Assembly: GCF_001428365.1 (NCBI RefSeq)
Contig: NZ_LMSH01000003.1
Span: 638,477 to 702,476, forward strand
DNA from: Arthrobacter sp. Soil763
GTDB taxonomy: Bacteria; Actinomycetota; Actinomycetes; Actinomycetales; Micrococcaceae
Direction: 5' to 3'
DNA length: 64,000 nucleotides
Part shown: one piece after another, positions 31,953 through 39,811 of the stretch
Layout of the letters: each line of letters opens with the position of its first letter
How positions within the stretch are numbered: position 1 is the stretch's first letter
The notes under the pieces: model-generated
The model's database searches: none
The model's input: the letters and a program-made list of their open reading frames with translations, nothing else
What the model was told of the DNA's origin: nothing
Program-made: the position numbers and the translations under genes

Positions 31953-32798
31953 TTAGCGCGCCACCGGCGGCGCGATCGGCAGGAGCGCCGGTCCGGCGGC
32001 CCGGGTGTCTGCGGACATCTCCCAGACGCGGCGCAGGGCGCAGAACTTCCACCAGTGGTGTTTGAGGATTTCGGGGTTTGCCCGCTGCGGCCTGACTTCC
32101 GTCTCGCCGATGGCGACGGCCAGCAGGATGGGTGACTCGCCGTGCTGCCAGGGCTCCCACTCCCCTGCCACCGGGTCCACGAGGCTTTCCTCGGCCTTCA
32201 TGCCGGCCACCAGCTGCATGACAACCTTGTCGTCGAGCGGCTTGACCGTGCCGTCCCGGGTGGTTCCCTTGGTCTTGTAGTCGATCAGGCACGTGCGGCC
32301 GTTGATCTTGGCCACCAAGTCCAGGGTCCCCGCATAGCCGACCGTGGCGTTCCAAACCGTAATCTCCGGCGCGATGGGTTCCACCTGGAACAACTCCCAC
32401 CATTCGTCGAAGCGGGCAGCGAAGGCTTCTTCGCCGTTGGCCGCGAGGGCTTCCCGGGTTTCCTGCATCCGGTGGGGACGGCCGAGGGCGCGCAGTGCCA
32501 CTTGCTCGCAGTAGTTATGCACCCGGTCCCCGCGCTTTGCGGCGTCGTCCCGGTGGGTCTCCGCGGCCTTGGCGGCCCGACTGACCGCCTGGCGGATCTT
32601 GGCGGGGCTGCCCAGGATGGCAGGCAGCTGCGGGTCGGCGGCGAGGCTGTTCGCTCCCATGTACCCGAACCAGCCGTCCAGGCCGTGCGGCTGCTGCCCG
32701 ATGACCGTGGTGATGGAGGGGACGGAGAACTGCGCGGACGTGGAGCGGGCGTACATCCGTCCGTATTCGGTGGCGTGGGCAAGAAGCGGGGCGGTCAT
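31953..32798 (-). CDS. PD-(D/E)XK (RecB-like) nuclease-fold protein
   Basis: A 281-residue protein. The middle shows the core of the RecB-type nuclease fold: VGYAGTLDLVAKINGRTCLI runs into DYKTK, which fits the G-x-x-D ... (D/E)-x-K pattern with Asp and Lys ligands. A Gln follows later (KVVMQLVAGM), as in RecB motif III. An N-terminal helical part (TSAQFSVPSITTVIG, SPAKIRQAVSRAAKAA) and HNYCEQVALRALG resemble RecB motif I surroundings. No helicase domain and no CRISPR context are present. It sits 68 bases upstream of def. It could be a repair nuclease or a family with a lost activity. Confidence 0.65.
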   Translation of the reverse strand: MTAPLLAHATEYGRMYARSTSAQFSVPSITTVIGQQPHGLDGWFGYMGANSLAADPQLPAILGSPAKIRQAVSRAAKAAETHRDDAAKRGDRVHNYCEQVALRALGRPHRMQETREALAANGEEAFAARFDEWWELFQVEPIAPEITVWNATVGYAGTLDLVAKINGRTCLIDYKTKGTTRDGTVKPLDDKVVMQLVAGMKAEESLVDPVAGEWEPWQHGESPILLAVAIGETEVRPQRANPEILKHHWWKFCALRRVWEMSADTRAAGPALLPIAPPVAR

Positions 32799-32890
32799 AG
32801 CGTGACTCTTTCACAGGGGTCGGACACTGTAGGAGGACGCCGCAGCGGGCGGCCGCACGGCAGGCGGCGGCACGCGGGCTGCGGCATAAC

Positions 32891-32932
32891 AAAAATGGTC
32901 CGCCCCGCTCTGCTGAGCGGAACGGACCATTT
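32891..32932 (-). terminator. Terminator after tRNA-Val(CAC)
   Basis: AATGGTCCG and CGGACCATT pair around an inner GCTC/GAGC stem with loop TGCT. On the minus strand the hairpin ends in ATTTTTGTT, a proper T run. It separates the tRNA from the nuclease-fold gene. Confidence 0.85.
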
Positions 32933-32938
32933 GCCAGG

Positions 32939-33010
32939 TGGGCGATACTGGGTTCGAACCAGTGACCTCTTCGGTGTGAACGAAGCGCGCTACCACTGCG
33001 CCAATCGCCC
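32939..33010 (-). tRNA. tRNA-Val (anticodon CAC)
   Basis: Acceptor arms GGGCGAT / ATCGCCC pair, with A as discriminator. The anticodon stem CTTCG/CGAAG encloses TTCACAC, giving CAC (reads GTG). The T-arm is ACTGGTTCGAACCAGT. It is nearly identical to the two Val(GAC) genes on the other strand, differing mainly in the anticodon arm. Confidence 0.96.
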
Positions 33011-33025
33011 CGGTGCCCTTGAATG

Positions 33026-33310
33026 CTAGCCCACCCCTGCGGCAATTACGAAATCGGCCCAGGGTGTCGCATCCGGCACGTCAACCCGCCCCGCCGCCGT
33101 CGCCGTTCCAGCCGCCGCGCTAGCACCGCGCTGCATCCATTTGACGGAGATGGCCGCTTCGAGGGCCTCTTTAGGAACCGCTTTCGTCCAATCCCTAGCC
33201 GGGGCGCGCAGCGCGGCCCCGGACACCCGCACCCTGCGCCATGGCTCGCGCACCGCAGTCGGCGTCTCTGTCCTTCGATGGGCTGCCCGGCGGGGCTCCG
33301 AATTACACAC
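33026..33310 (-). CDS. Hypothetical protein or remnant beside the tRNA cluster
   Basis: A 94-residue frame starting GTG 33310, with a stop in frame just upstream. The segment RVRVSGAALRAPARDWTKAVPKEAL looks like a folded protein, but the first ~25 residues are Arg/Pro/Thr-rich and the third-codon GC content is lower than in neighbouring genes. I do not recognise a family. It may be the 3' remnant of a longer gene or a false frame. The start overlaps an inverted repeat. Confidence 0.35.
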   Translation of the reverse strand: MCNSEPRRAAHRRTETPTAVREPWRRVRVSGAALRAPARDWTKAVPKEALEAAISVKWMQRGASAAAGTATAAGRVDVPDATPWADFVIAAGVG

Positions 33311-33318
33311 CTGTAATT
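33301..33318. promoter_or_regulatory. Inverted repeat AATTACA-CACC-TGTAATT
   Basis: A perfect 7-bp inverted repeat with a 4-base spacer lies in an AT-rich patch, covering the start of the 94-residue frame. Its size and symmetry fit a dimeric repressor site, but it could be chance. Confidence 0.3.
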
Positions 33319-33467
33319 AGCAGAATCCGCGAGATTGCAGGGAAGCAGCGGGGTCCCGGCCGCCTGCCGAGGCTCCGATTTGTAAGTTCCCTGAACCTCC
33401 TATAGAGTTCTTACTCGTTGGAACGCGAGGAAATGCCGATTGCGGCAGGAAAATCGCAGCCAACATT

Positions 33468-33540
<73 letters not shown>

Positions 33541-33588
33541 CGCAGGACACTGTCACGGCAGACGGATTCTTCGGAATCCTGCTTACAC

Positions 33589-33659
33589 GGTGGGTTGGCC
33601 GAGAGGCGAGGCAGCGGCCTGCAAAGCCGTATACACGGGTTCGAATCCCGTACCCACCT
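33589..33659 (+). tRNA. tRNA-Cys (anticodon GCA)
   Basis: GGTGGGT / ACCCACC acceptor with T as discriminator. The anticodon loop CTGCAAA gives GCA. The T-arm is CGGGTTCGAATCCCG. It is the only cysteine tRNA in the window. Confidence 0.96.
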
Positions 33660-33699
33660 CGGTGAAAACCCTGGTTTCCGGTTCACGCCGGATGCATAG

Positions 33700-33771
33700 G
33701 GGCGATTGGCGCAGCGGTAGCGCGCTTCCCTGACACGGAAGAGGTCACTGGTTCGATCCCAGTATCGCCCA
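33700..33771 (+). tRNA. tRNA-Val (anticodon GAC), copy 1
   Basis: GGGCGAT / ATCGCCC acceptor, and anticodon stem CTTCC/GGAAG with loop CTGACAC. The sequence continues with CCA (33772-33774), so the 3' end is encoded. It is identical to the copy at 33943. Confidence 0.97.
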
Positions 33772-33829
33772 CCAAAGCAAGGCAACTTGCTTGATCCAGT
33801 ACCGCCGGCATAGCCGGAATGGACTAAAT

Positions 33830-33902
<73 letters not shown>

Positions 33903-33942
33903 CTCTTGTTTCAACAATTCCACTCCGGATCCTTCCGGTTGC

Positions 33943-34014
33943 GGGCGATTGGCGCAGCGGTAGCGCGCTTCCCTGACACGGAAGAGGTCACTGGTTCGAT
34001 CCCAGTATCGCCCA
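33943..34014 (+). tRNA. tRNA-Val (anticodon GAC), copy 2
   Basis: It has the same sequence as the copy at 33700, again with encoded CCA (34015-34017). It is the last tRNA of the cluster, directly before the terminator. Confidence 0.97.
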
Positions 34015-34021
34015 CCAAGAG

Positions 34022-34048
34022 AGCAGCTCCCCCGGGAGCTGCTTTTTT
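34022..34048 (+). terminator. Intrinsic terminator of the tRNA cluster
   Basis: AGCAGCTCCC and GGGAGCTGCT pair perfectly around CC and are followed by TTTTTT, a textbook terminator 5 bases after the last encoded CCA. Confidence 0.97.
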
Positions 34049-34144
34049 CGTTTCCCAGGATTTCTCCCCGCCATCCGCCGCGGGCCTCGCGCCAGGCTCA
34101 TTGCCCCCCCGATCCCAGGGCCTTTCTCCTCTGGGCGTATTCCC

Positions 34145-34173
34145 TTGGCAGGCTCCGGCCCGGCGGTTAGCAT
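34145..34173 (+). promoter_or_regulatory. Promoter of the antitoxin-like gene
   Basis: TTGGCA (34145-34150), a 17-base spacer, and TAGCAT (34168-34173) make a good housekeeping-type promoter about 48 bases upstream of the start at 34221. Confidence 0.65.
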
Positions 34174-34220
34174 CGGAAGTGCTAGGAGCGATCTGGCTCC
34201 GCGACTGAAGGGAGGTGCCC

Positions 34221-34487
34221 GTGGGTTTAATTGACGATCTTAAGGGCAAGGCTCAGCATCTGATTGGTGGCAACGAGCAGGCCATCAAGGACGGCATCGA
34301 AAAGGCGGGTGATTTCGTCGATTCGAAGACCGGCGGAAAGTACGCCGATAAGGTCGATACCGTCCAGCGTGGCGCCTCCGACTACGTCGACAACGCGAAC
34401 GGCCGGCCGGCAACGGCCCCCGCCGCAGAGCCGCACGTCGCGGAAGTGCCCCCAGTCACCGGGGAACCCCGGCAGCAGGGCCTCTGA
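34221..34487 (+). CDS. MT0933-family antitoxin-like protein
   Basis: An 88-residue acidic/polar protein resembling the MT0933/Rv0909 antitoxin family. The shared core is LIDDLKGKAQHLIGG, then IEKAGDFVDSKTGGKYADKVD, split by short loops. The C-terminal ~30 residues are Pro/Ala-rich. GTG at 34221 is chosen because GGAGG lies five bases upstream; GTG at 34215 is in frame. In M. tuberculosis the partner toxin gene (Rv0910, SRPBCC fold) is adjacent. Here no toxin-like gene is next to it: the neighbours are tRNAs and zapE. Many family members are orphans, so a stress role other than TA is also possible. Confidence 0.75.
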   Translation: MGLIDDLKGKAQHLIGGNEQAIKDGIEKAGDFVDSKTGGKYADKVDTVQRGASDYVDNANGRPATAPAAEPHVAEVPPVTGEPRQQGL

Positions 34488-34503
34488 CCCAGGTACGTCA
34501 GCG

Positions 34504-34539
34504 AGGTGCCGGTCCCGCCGAGAGGCGGCGCCGGCACCT
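34504..34539 (+). terminator. Terminator after the antitoxin-like gene
   Basis: AGGTGCCGG / CCGGCACCT outer stem with inner CCGCC/GGCGG stem and loop GAGA, followed by TCGTCGTTT. It lies between this gene and the convergent end of zapE. Confidence 0.85.
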
Positions 34540-34587
34540 TCGTCGTTTAAGCAGCGGCCGGGTCAGGCCGCCGGAAGGACCGGAACG

Positions 34588-35625
34588 CTACGACGGCTCG
34601 TGGTTCTGGCCCTCGCGGGCCAGGGCGGTGAGGCGGGAGACGGCACGGAAGTACTTCTTCATATACCCGCCGGTCATCATTTCCTCGGTGAAGAGCTGGT
34701 CAAAGGGCACGCCGCTGGCCAGGATCGGCACGTCCTTGTCGTAGAGCCGGTCAGCGAGCACGACGAAGCGCAGCGCCACGGCCTGTTCGGTGATCGTCTC
34801 CACGTTGCGCCAGACGACGCCGTCGATCCCGTCAATCAGCTGGCGGTAGCGGCTCGGGTGGACACCGGCGAGGTGGTTGATCAGGGTGCTGAACTCGTCC
34901 TTGGCGACCGTCTTGCCGTCGAACTCCGCCTGCATGTGGTGGGTGAGTTCGTCGTTGCGCAGCGGCGCGGGCGCCTTGGGCAGCCCGCGGTGGCGGAAGT
35001 CCTCGCCGTCGATCCGGACGACGTCGAACTGGTCGGCCAGCACCTGGATTTCTCGCTGGAAGTCGACGGCGGCGAAGCGGCCGTCACCGAGGGAGCCCGG
35101 CAGGGTGTTGGACGTGGCCGCGAGCTTCACGCCGGCGTCGGCCAGTTCGCGCATCAGCCGGGACATCAGCACCGTGTCACCCGGGTCGTCGAGTTCGAAC
35201 TCATCGATGCACACGAGCTTGTAGTGGCTCAGCGCCTCGACCGTCTTGCGGAAGGACAGAGCGCCCACCAGATTGGTGTACTCCACGAAGGTGCCGAACG
35301 CCTTGGGGCCCGGGGCCGCGTGCCACAGCGAGGCCAGCAGGTGCGTCTTGCCGACGCCGAAGCCGCCGTCGAGATAGATGCCCGCCCGGGACTCCTGCTT
35401 CTTGCCGAACAGCCGCTTGAACAGCCCCTCGCCGTCGCGGGAGCCGACGCCGGCGGCGAAACTCTGCAGCGCGTGCACGGCGTGGGCCTGGCTCGGCTGC
35501 GCGGGATCCGGCCGGTAGCTGGCAAAGGAGACCTCGCCGAACCGCGGTGACGGATAAAACCCGTTGAGGAGTTCATCGACGGAAACCGCCGGCGTTCTGG
35601 CGGCAAGCTGTTCGATCTGTACCAA
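34588..35625 (-). CDS. zapE: Cell division protein ZapE / AFG1-like ATPase
   Basis: A 345-residue P-loop ATPase of the AFG1/ZapE family. Walker A is GGFGVGKTHL, Walker B is LVCIDEFEL, and a sensor region is KLAATSNTLPGSL. In E. coli ZapE acts on the Z ring; in actinobacteria the role is not well defined. It is the only gene of its unit, and it diverges from the sulfurtransferase gene. Confidence 0.9.
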   Translation of the reverse strand: MVQIEQLAARTPAVSVDELLNGFYPSPRFGEVSFASYRPDPAQPSQAHAVHALQSFAAGVGSRDGEGLFKRLFGKKQESRAGIYLDGGFGVGKTHLLASLWHAAPGPKAFGTFVEYTNLVGALSFRKTVEALSHYKLVCIDEFELDDPGDTVLMSRLMRELADAGVKLAATSNTLPGSLGDGRFAAVDFQREIQVLADQFDVVRIDGEDFRHRGLPKAPAPLRNDELTHHMQAEFDGKTVAKDEFSTLINHLAGVHPSRYRQLIDGIDGVVWRNVETITEQAVALRFVVLADRLYDKDVPILASGVPFDQLFTEEMMTGGYMKKYFRAVSRLTALAREGQNHEPS

Positions 35626-35839
35626 GGTGGTCCGTTCTGCTGGTCTCGTGTCCCCAGAAAGGATACCGGCAATGGGCGCGCCCGCTTCCGGGCGGCCGCG
35701 TCGACGTGACGAAGGCCATATTTCCGTGTGAGTACCCGGTGGAGCAAACCCGGCGCCGCGTGGCTAGTGTTGTAACAGGCCCGTCGCCGCGCAGCAGCCA
35801 CGGCCCGGCCTCCCGACCGCCCAGTGAAAGGCCAGCCCC

Positions 35840-36757
35840 ATGCCCTACCCCGTTGAGCAGAACGAGAAATTCGCCGCCTACGCCCACCCCGAACGCCTGG
35901 TCTCCACCGAATGGCTCGCCGCGGCACTAGACGCCGGCGCGCTCGACGGCGGGAAGCTGGTGCTGGTCGAGTCCGACGAGGACGTGCTGCTCTACGAAAC
36001 CGGCCACATCCCGGGGGCCGTCAAGATCGACTGGCACACCGACCTGAACGACGAGGTCACCCGCGACTACGTGGACGGTGCGGCGTTCGCCGCCCTGGCC
36101 GCGGCCAAGGGCATTTCCCGGGACAGCACGGTCGTGATCTACGGCGACAAGTCGAACTGGTGGGCCGCGTACGCGCTGTGGGTCTTCACGCTCTTCGGCC
36201 ACGAGGATGTCCGGCTGCTCGACGGCGGCCGCGACAAGTGGATGGCCGAGGGCCGCCCGCTCACCACGGACAAGCCCGCCGGGACCCCCGGCGACTACCC
36301 GGTGGTGGAGCGCAACGATGCCCCGATCCGCGCCTTCAAGGACGACGTCCTGGCCCACTTGGGCAAGCCGCTGATCGACGTCCGCTCGGCCGAGGAATAC
36401 ACCGGCCAGCGCACGCACATGCCCGCATACCCGGAAGAGGGCGCCCTGCGCGGCGGCCACATCCCGACCGCCGCCTCGATCCCGTGGGCCCGTGCCGCCG
36501 CCGAGGACGGCACCTACCGCAACCGGGGCGAACTCGAGGCCCTCTACCTGGACGAGGCCGGGCTGACGCCGGGCGACGACGTCGTGGCCTACTGCCGGAT
36601 CGGCGAACGGTCCAGCCACACCTGGTTCGCCCTGAAGTACCTGCTGGGCTTTGACAGCGTCCGGAACTACGACGGCTCATGGACCGAGTGGGGCAACGCC
36701 GTCCGGGTCCCGATCGTCAAGGGCGCCGACCGCGGCACCGTCCCGGTCGGCAAGTAA
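35840..36757 (+). CDS. sseA: Thiosulfate/3-mercaptopyruvate-type sulfurtransferase
   Basis: A 305-residue protein with two rhodanese domains. The C-terminal active loop holds Cys252 in [13 protein letters not shown], and the N-terminal domain has the usual inactive loop ([11 protein letters not shown]). It passes sulfane sulfur to acceptors such as cyanide or thiols. It is followed by sufE after 10 bases and then ybaK, so a sulfur-handling unit is likely. Whether the donor is thiosulfate or mercaptopyruvate cannot be read from sequence. Confidence 0.92.
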   Translation: MPYPVEQNEKFAAYAHPERLVSTEWLAAALDAGALDGGKLVLVESDEDVLLYETGHIPGAVKIDWHTDLNDEVTRDYVDGAAFAALAAAKGISRDSTVVIYGDKSNWWAAYALWVFTLFGHEDVRLLDGGRDKWMAEGRPLTTDKPAGTPGDYPVVERNDAPIRAFKDDVLAHLGKPLIDVRSAEEYTGQRTHMPAYPEEGALRGGHIPTAASIPWARAAAEDGTYRNRGELEALYLDEAGLTPGDDVVAYCRIGERSSHTWFALKYLLGFDSVRNYDGSWTEWGNAVRVPIVKGADRGTVPVGK

Positions 36758-36767
36758 ACTGGAACAG

Positions 36768-37226
36768 ATGACTACCTCCGCCCTCCCCGCCGCCCTGGCG
36801 GAAATCGTTGACGACTTCCAGGCCCTCGAAGAAGCCGAGCGGCTGCAGTTGCTGCTGGAATTTTCCCGCGAGCTGCCCGATCCCCCGGCCCGGCTGCAGG
36901 ACCATCCGGAGCTGATGGAGCAGGTGGTGGAGTGCCAGTCGCCGCTGTTCCTGACCATCGAAACCGAGTCCGGCGACTCCGGCTCGGCCGAGCGGGTGCG
37001 GCTGTTCTTCAAGGCTCCGCCCGAGGCGCCCACGACCCGCGGTTTCGCCGGCGTGCTGCACGAGGGGCTGGACGGGCTAAGCCCGGCCGAGATCCTGGCC
37101 GTCCCCGACGACATGCCCGAACAACTGGGCCTGACCCGGGCCATCACGCCGCTGCGGATGCGCGGCATGACGGCAATGCTCGGCCGGATCAAGCGCAAGG
37201 TCGCCGAACTGCCGCAGCAGGGCTAG
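36768..37226 (+). CDS. sufE: SufE-family sulfur acceptor
   Basis: A 152-residue SufE-like protein, which takes sulfur from a cysteine desulfurase for Fe-S assembly. The acceptor Cys lies in VVECQSPLFLTIE (Glu before the Cys where many members have Gly). The fold-typical AEIVDDFQALEEAERLQLLLEFS starts the protein. It is cotranscribed with the sulfurtransferase. No suf genes are nearby, so its partner desulfurase is elsewhere. Confidence 0.92.
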   Translation: MTTSALPAALAEIVDDFQALEEAERLQLLLEFSRELPDPPARLQDHPELMEQVVECQSPLFLTIETESGDSGSAERVRLFFKAPPEAPTTRGFAGVLHEGLDGLSPAEILAVPDDMPEQLGLTRAITPLRMRGMTAMLGRIKRKVAELPQQG

Positions 37227-37234
37227 GCAGCGGC

Positions 37235-37732
37235 ATGGCCCGCAAGCAGGCGTCCCAGGGCACCCCGGCCACCGCGGCACTCGCGGCAGCCGGGGTGTCC
37301 TTCGTCGCCCATCCCTACAGCCACGACCCCGCCGCGCTCAGCTACGGCCTGGAAGCCGCCGAGGTGCTGGGCATCGACCCCGCCCGGGTCTTCAAAACGC
37401 TCATGGTCGACGTCGACGGGCACCTGGCGGTCGGCGTCGTCCCGGTCAGCGGCAACCTGGACCTCAAAGCGATGGCCGCCGCGGTGGGCGGCAAGAAAGC
37501 GGCCATGGCCGACCCGGCGACGGCGCAGCGCCGCACCGGCTATGTGCTTGGCGGCATCTCCCCGCTGGGGCAGCGCCAACCCTCCCCCACCGTGCTGGAC
37601 GAGAGCGCGCTGGCGCTGGAGACGATCCTGGTTTCTGGCGGCCGGCGCGGGCTGGACCTGGAGCTCAGCCCGGCGGACCTGGTCCGGCTGACCGCTGCCA
37701 CCACGGCCAGGATCAGCACCCGCCACCGCTGA
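37235..37732 (+). CDS. ybaK: YbaK/EbsC-family Cys-tRNA(Pro) deacylase
   Basis: A 165-residue editing-domain protein that removes cysteine from mischarged tRNA-Pro. Features are the start of the fold FVAHPYSHDP, LGIDPARVFKTLMVDVDG (with the conserved Lys), the GKKAAMADP segment, and GYVLGGISPLGQ, the family signature. It starts 8 bases after sufE. Its stop codon overlaps the inverted copy of the repeat cluster that follows. Confidence 0.92.
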   Translation: MARKQASQGTPATAALAAAGVSFVAHPYSHDPAALSYGLEAAEVLGIDPARVFKTLMVDVDGHLAVGVVPVSGNLDLKAMAAAVGGKKAAMADPATAQRRTGYVLGGISPLGQRQPSPTVLDESALALETILVSGGRRGLDLELSPADLVRLTAATTARISTRHR

Positions 37733-37863
37733 GCGCGAACGTACACTTGAGGCCCTTTTCCCACAGGGATTGGGGCCCCAACTGTCCGTTCGCGCTCCCC
37801 CTAAGGGCTCCAACTGTACGTTCGCGCTTCCGCGGAGGGCTCCAACTGTCCGTTCGCGCTTCC
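37731..37863. repeat. Repeat cluster: one inverted and three direct copies, 32-bp period
   Basis: Three direct copies of a ~21-bp core, C-CAACTGT(C/A)CGTTCGCGCT, begin at 37778, 37810 and 37842, an exact 32-bp period. An inverted copy (AGCGCGAACGTACACTTGAG) lies at 37732-37752, overlapping the ybaK stop. The copies vary at one to three positions. They fill the gap between convergent gene ends (ybaK and the alpha/beta hydrolase). They look like a REP/BIME-type intergenic element that could fold into a hairpin or act as a protein-binding array. It is not CRISPR: the units are too few and spacers are ~10 bases. Confidence 0.85.
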
Positions 37864-37868
37864 GGGGG

Positions 37869-39212
37869 TCAGCCTGCCGGGGTGGGGCGGGGCGCCAGCT
37901 GCTGCCGGAGCCAGGCGCTGACCAGCGACTCCCAGCGCTCCGGCTCCACGTTCCACTCCTTCGTATGCCGCGCGGTCGCGAAAGCCTCGAAGGTCACCAT
38001 CTCGGGGTTCTTCTCCGCCAGCGCCGCGGACGGGCCGTAGGGGACGTATTCGTCGTCCACCGAGTGCAGGATCAGCGTCGGTGTCCGCAGTTCCACGGCC
38101 CGGGAGACCCAGTCCATCGCTTTGAGGTCCACGGGGGCGGCCAGCCCGGTGAGCCGGCGGCCCAGCGGGTGGCTCATCATCAGTTGCCCGTAGCGTCCGA
38201 CGGCGGACGGGATCCGGTTCAGCTGGGCGTGGTGTGCCAGCACGTTGACCCAGTCGATCACCGGGGCGTCGAGCACCATGGCCCGGATCAGGTGGTGGTA
38301 GCGGGACAGGTCCGCCGTCTGCAGGCAGATCGCCCCGCCCATGGACCAGCCGAAGAGCACGACCTCGGTGGCGCCGTGGTCCAGGGCATAGCCGATCGCG
38401 GACTCGACGTCGCGCCACTCGGTGGAACCCAGGCCGTAGCGGCCGTCCTCGGCCGAGGGCGCCAGTCCGTCGTTGCGGTAGGAGATCAGCAGGCTGGACA
38501 GGCCCTGGTCCCGGGCCACCCGGACCGCCCGGAGGCCCTCCTGGCGGGTGGCGCCGCGCCCGTGCACCATGATGGCCCAGATGTTCGGGGCCGGCTTCCC
38601 GTCCGACGGCGCTGCCGGTACAAACCACGCGGGAGCCGTGCCGCCGTCGACCTCGATCTGCACGTCCTCGTAGGGCAGCCCGAGGGCCGCCGGGTCGGGA
38701 TGGACCGCGCCGCTCCAGTAGCCGCGCCGCGCACTGGTCAGGTCTCCGCTGTAGACCGCCTCGACCTCGCGCAGCACCGTCTGCTCGGACGGCGAATAGG
38801 ACACCACCCGGCCCAGCCGGGCGTGTCCCCGGCCGCCGTCGAAGAACAGGCCGTAAACGCCCTCCACCGTGGAGTCCATGGTCGCCTTGAGGATGACCTG
38901 CTGCCGGCGGCCGTCGCGGATGACCGCCAGGATCTCCTGGTCTTCCTCCCGCACGCGCACCGGGGTGATGACGCGGCGGGCAAAGTATAGGGCCAGCGCC
39001 GAGGAGCCGGCGGCCAGCAGGCTGGCCGCCGCGCCGCCGCCGAGGATCCCGCCCACGGCCCACCGGGCACTGCCGGCGCCCTGGTCGGACCGGACGGGCG
39101 GGAGCGCAGCCGGGCGGGCAGTTGAGCTCGCAGCTGAGAGGGCAGCAGCAGGGCCGGTTGCACGGGCGGCGGAGTTGCGCGGCGGCGGGGCCAGGCGCGG
39201 AAAGGATCCCAT
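37869..39212 (-). CDS. Membrane-anchored alpha/beta hydrolase
   Basis: A 447-residue protein. A single N-terminal helix (about residues 51-78, GGILGGGAAASLLAAGSSALALYF) follows a low-complexity start. The C-terminal hydrolase domain has the nucleophile elbow GWSMGG with Ser290, an oxyanion region MVHGRGATRQEG, a likely Asp in HSVDDEYVP, and the catalytic His in RHTKEW. The middle region (100-200) is a cap or interaction part with no motif I know. Substrate unknown; the fold suggests an esterase, lipase or peptidase acting near the membrane. Confidence 0.85.
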   Translation of the reverse strand: MGSFPRLAPPPRNSAARATGPAAALSAASSTARPAALPPVRSDQGAGSARWAVGGILGGGAAASLLAAGSSALALYFARRVITPVRVREEDQEILAVIRDGRRQQVILKATMDSTVEGVYGLFFDGGRGHARLGRVVSYSPSEQTVLREVEAVYSGDLTSARRGYWSGAVHPDPAALGLPYEDVQIEVDGGTAPAWFVPAAPSDGKPAPNIWAIMVHGRGATRQEGLRAVRVARDQGLSSLLISYRNDGLAPSAEDGRYGLGSTEWRDVESAIGYALDHGATEVVLFGWSMGGAICLQTADLSRYHHLIRAMVLDAPVIDWVNVLAHHAQLNRIPSAVGRYGQLMMSHPLGRRLTGLAAPVDLKAMDWVSRAVELRTPTLILHSVDDEYVPYGPSAALAEKNPEMVTFEAFATARHTKEWNVEPERWESLVSAWLRQQLAPRPTPAG

Positions 39213-39305
39213 GGTCCATTCTTACCGCACGCGTGTCCAACCCCCGCACCGGGCCCGCCGCGCCCGTCCGTGCGGCGCCGGCGGTGCGGGGACTAGGCTG
39301 GGGGC

Positions 39306-39797
39306 ATGAGCGACCCAATCGTCATCCTGACAGAAGAGCCCCTCGGCGCGGACGACCGCGTCAATATCGCCACCCTGGTGGCCGACGGCGACGTGCCGCT
39401 GGTGGTGCTGGTCCCGGCCAACACCGAGCGGCACCTGCTGGTGGACTTCCTCGAGAATCTTTCCCTGCTGGAGATCGCCAAGGCATTCCGCGAACTGACC
39501 GCCCGGCATCCGGACCCGGCCGAGGAGCGGACGGCTGCGGCCGAAACCCTGGCCACCTCGCTGGCCACGCTCGGCGGCCTCGGCGGCGGCGTCACGGGCG
39601 AGGTCGTCGAGGGCAAGGCCGTGGACGGCCTGGTCGCCAAGGTCCGGGAACTCAACGCCAGCCAGGCCGTGGTGATCACCCGGCCGCACGCGGTCGCCGA
39701 CACCTTCCACACCGACTGGGCCAACGAAGCCCAGGACAAGCTCGGGGTTCCGGTCCTGCACCTGTACGCCGGGTCGGGATTTATCGGGGACTCCTAG
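39306..39797 (+). CDS. Hypothetical protein, conserved-looking, nucleotide-binding-like
   Basis: A 163-residue soluble protein with alternating strands and helices: IVILTEEPLG, PLVVLVPANTERHLLVDFLENL, AVVITRPHAVADTF and VPVLHLYAGSGFIG. This pattern is Rossmann-like and recalls universal-stress or small nucleotide-binding folds, but I see no nucleotide signature. Codon use is like that of neighbouring genes, so it is real. It is followed by msrB after 14 bases and may share its mRNA. I do not recognise the family. Confidence 0.75.
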   Translation: MSDPIVILTEEPLGADDRVNIATLVADGDVPLVVLVPANTERHLLVDFLENLSLLEIAKAFRELTARHPDPAEERTAAAETLATSLATLGGLGGGVTGEVVEGKAVDGLVAKVRELNASQAVVITRPHAVADTFHTDWANEAQDKLGVPVLHLYAGSGFIGDS

Positions 39798-39811
39798 GCG
39801 TTGATGAAGTC

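Noticed and set aside
37778-37863. A possible short CRISPR array
   Set aside because: There are only three direct copies, spacers are ~10 bases, the copies vary, and no cas genes are nearby.
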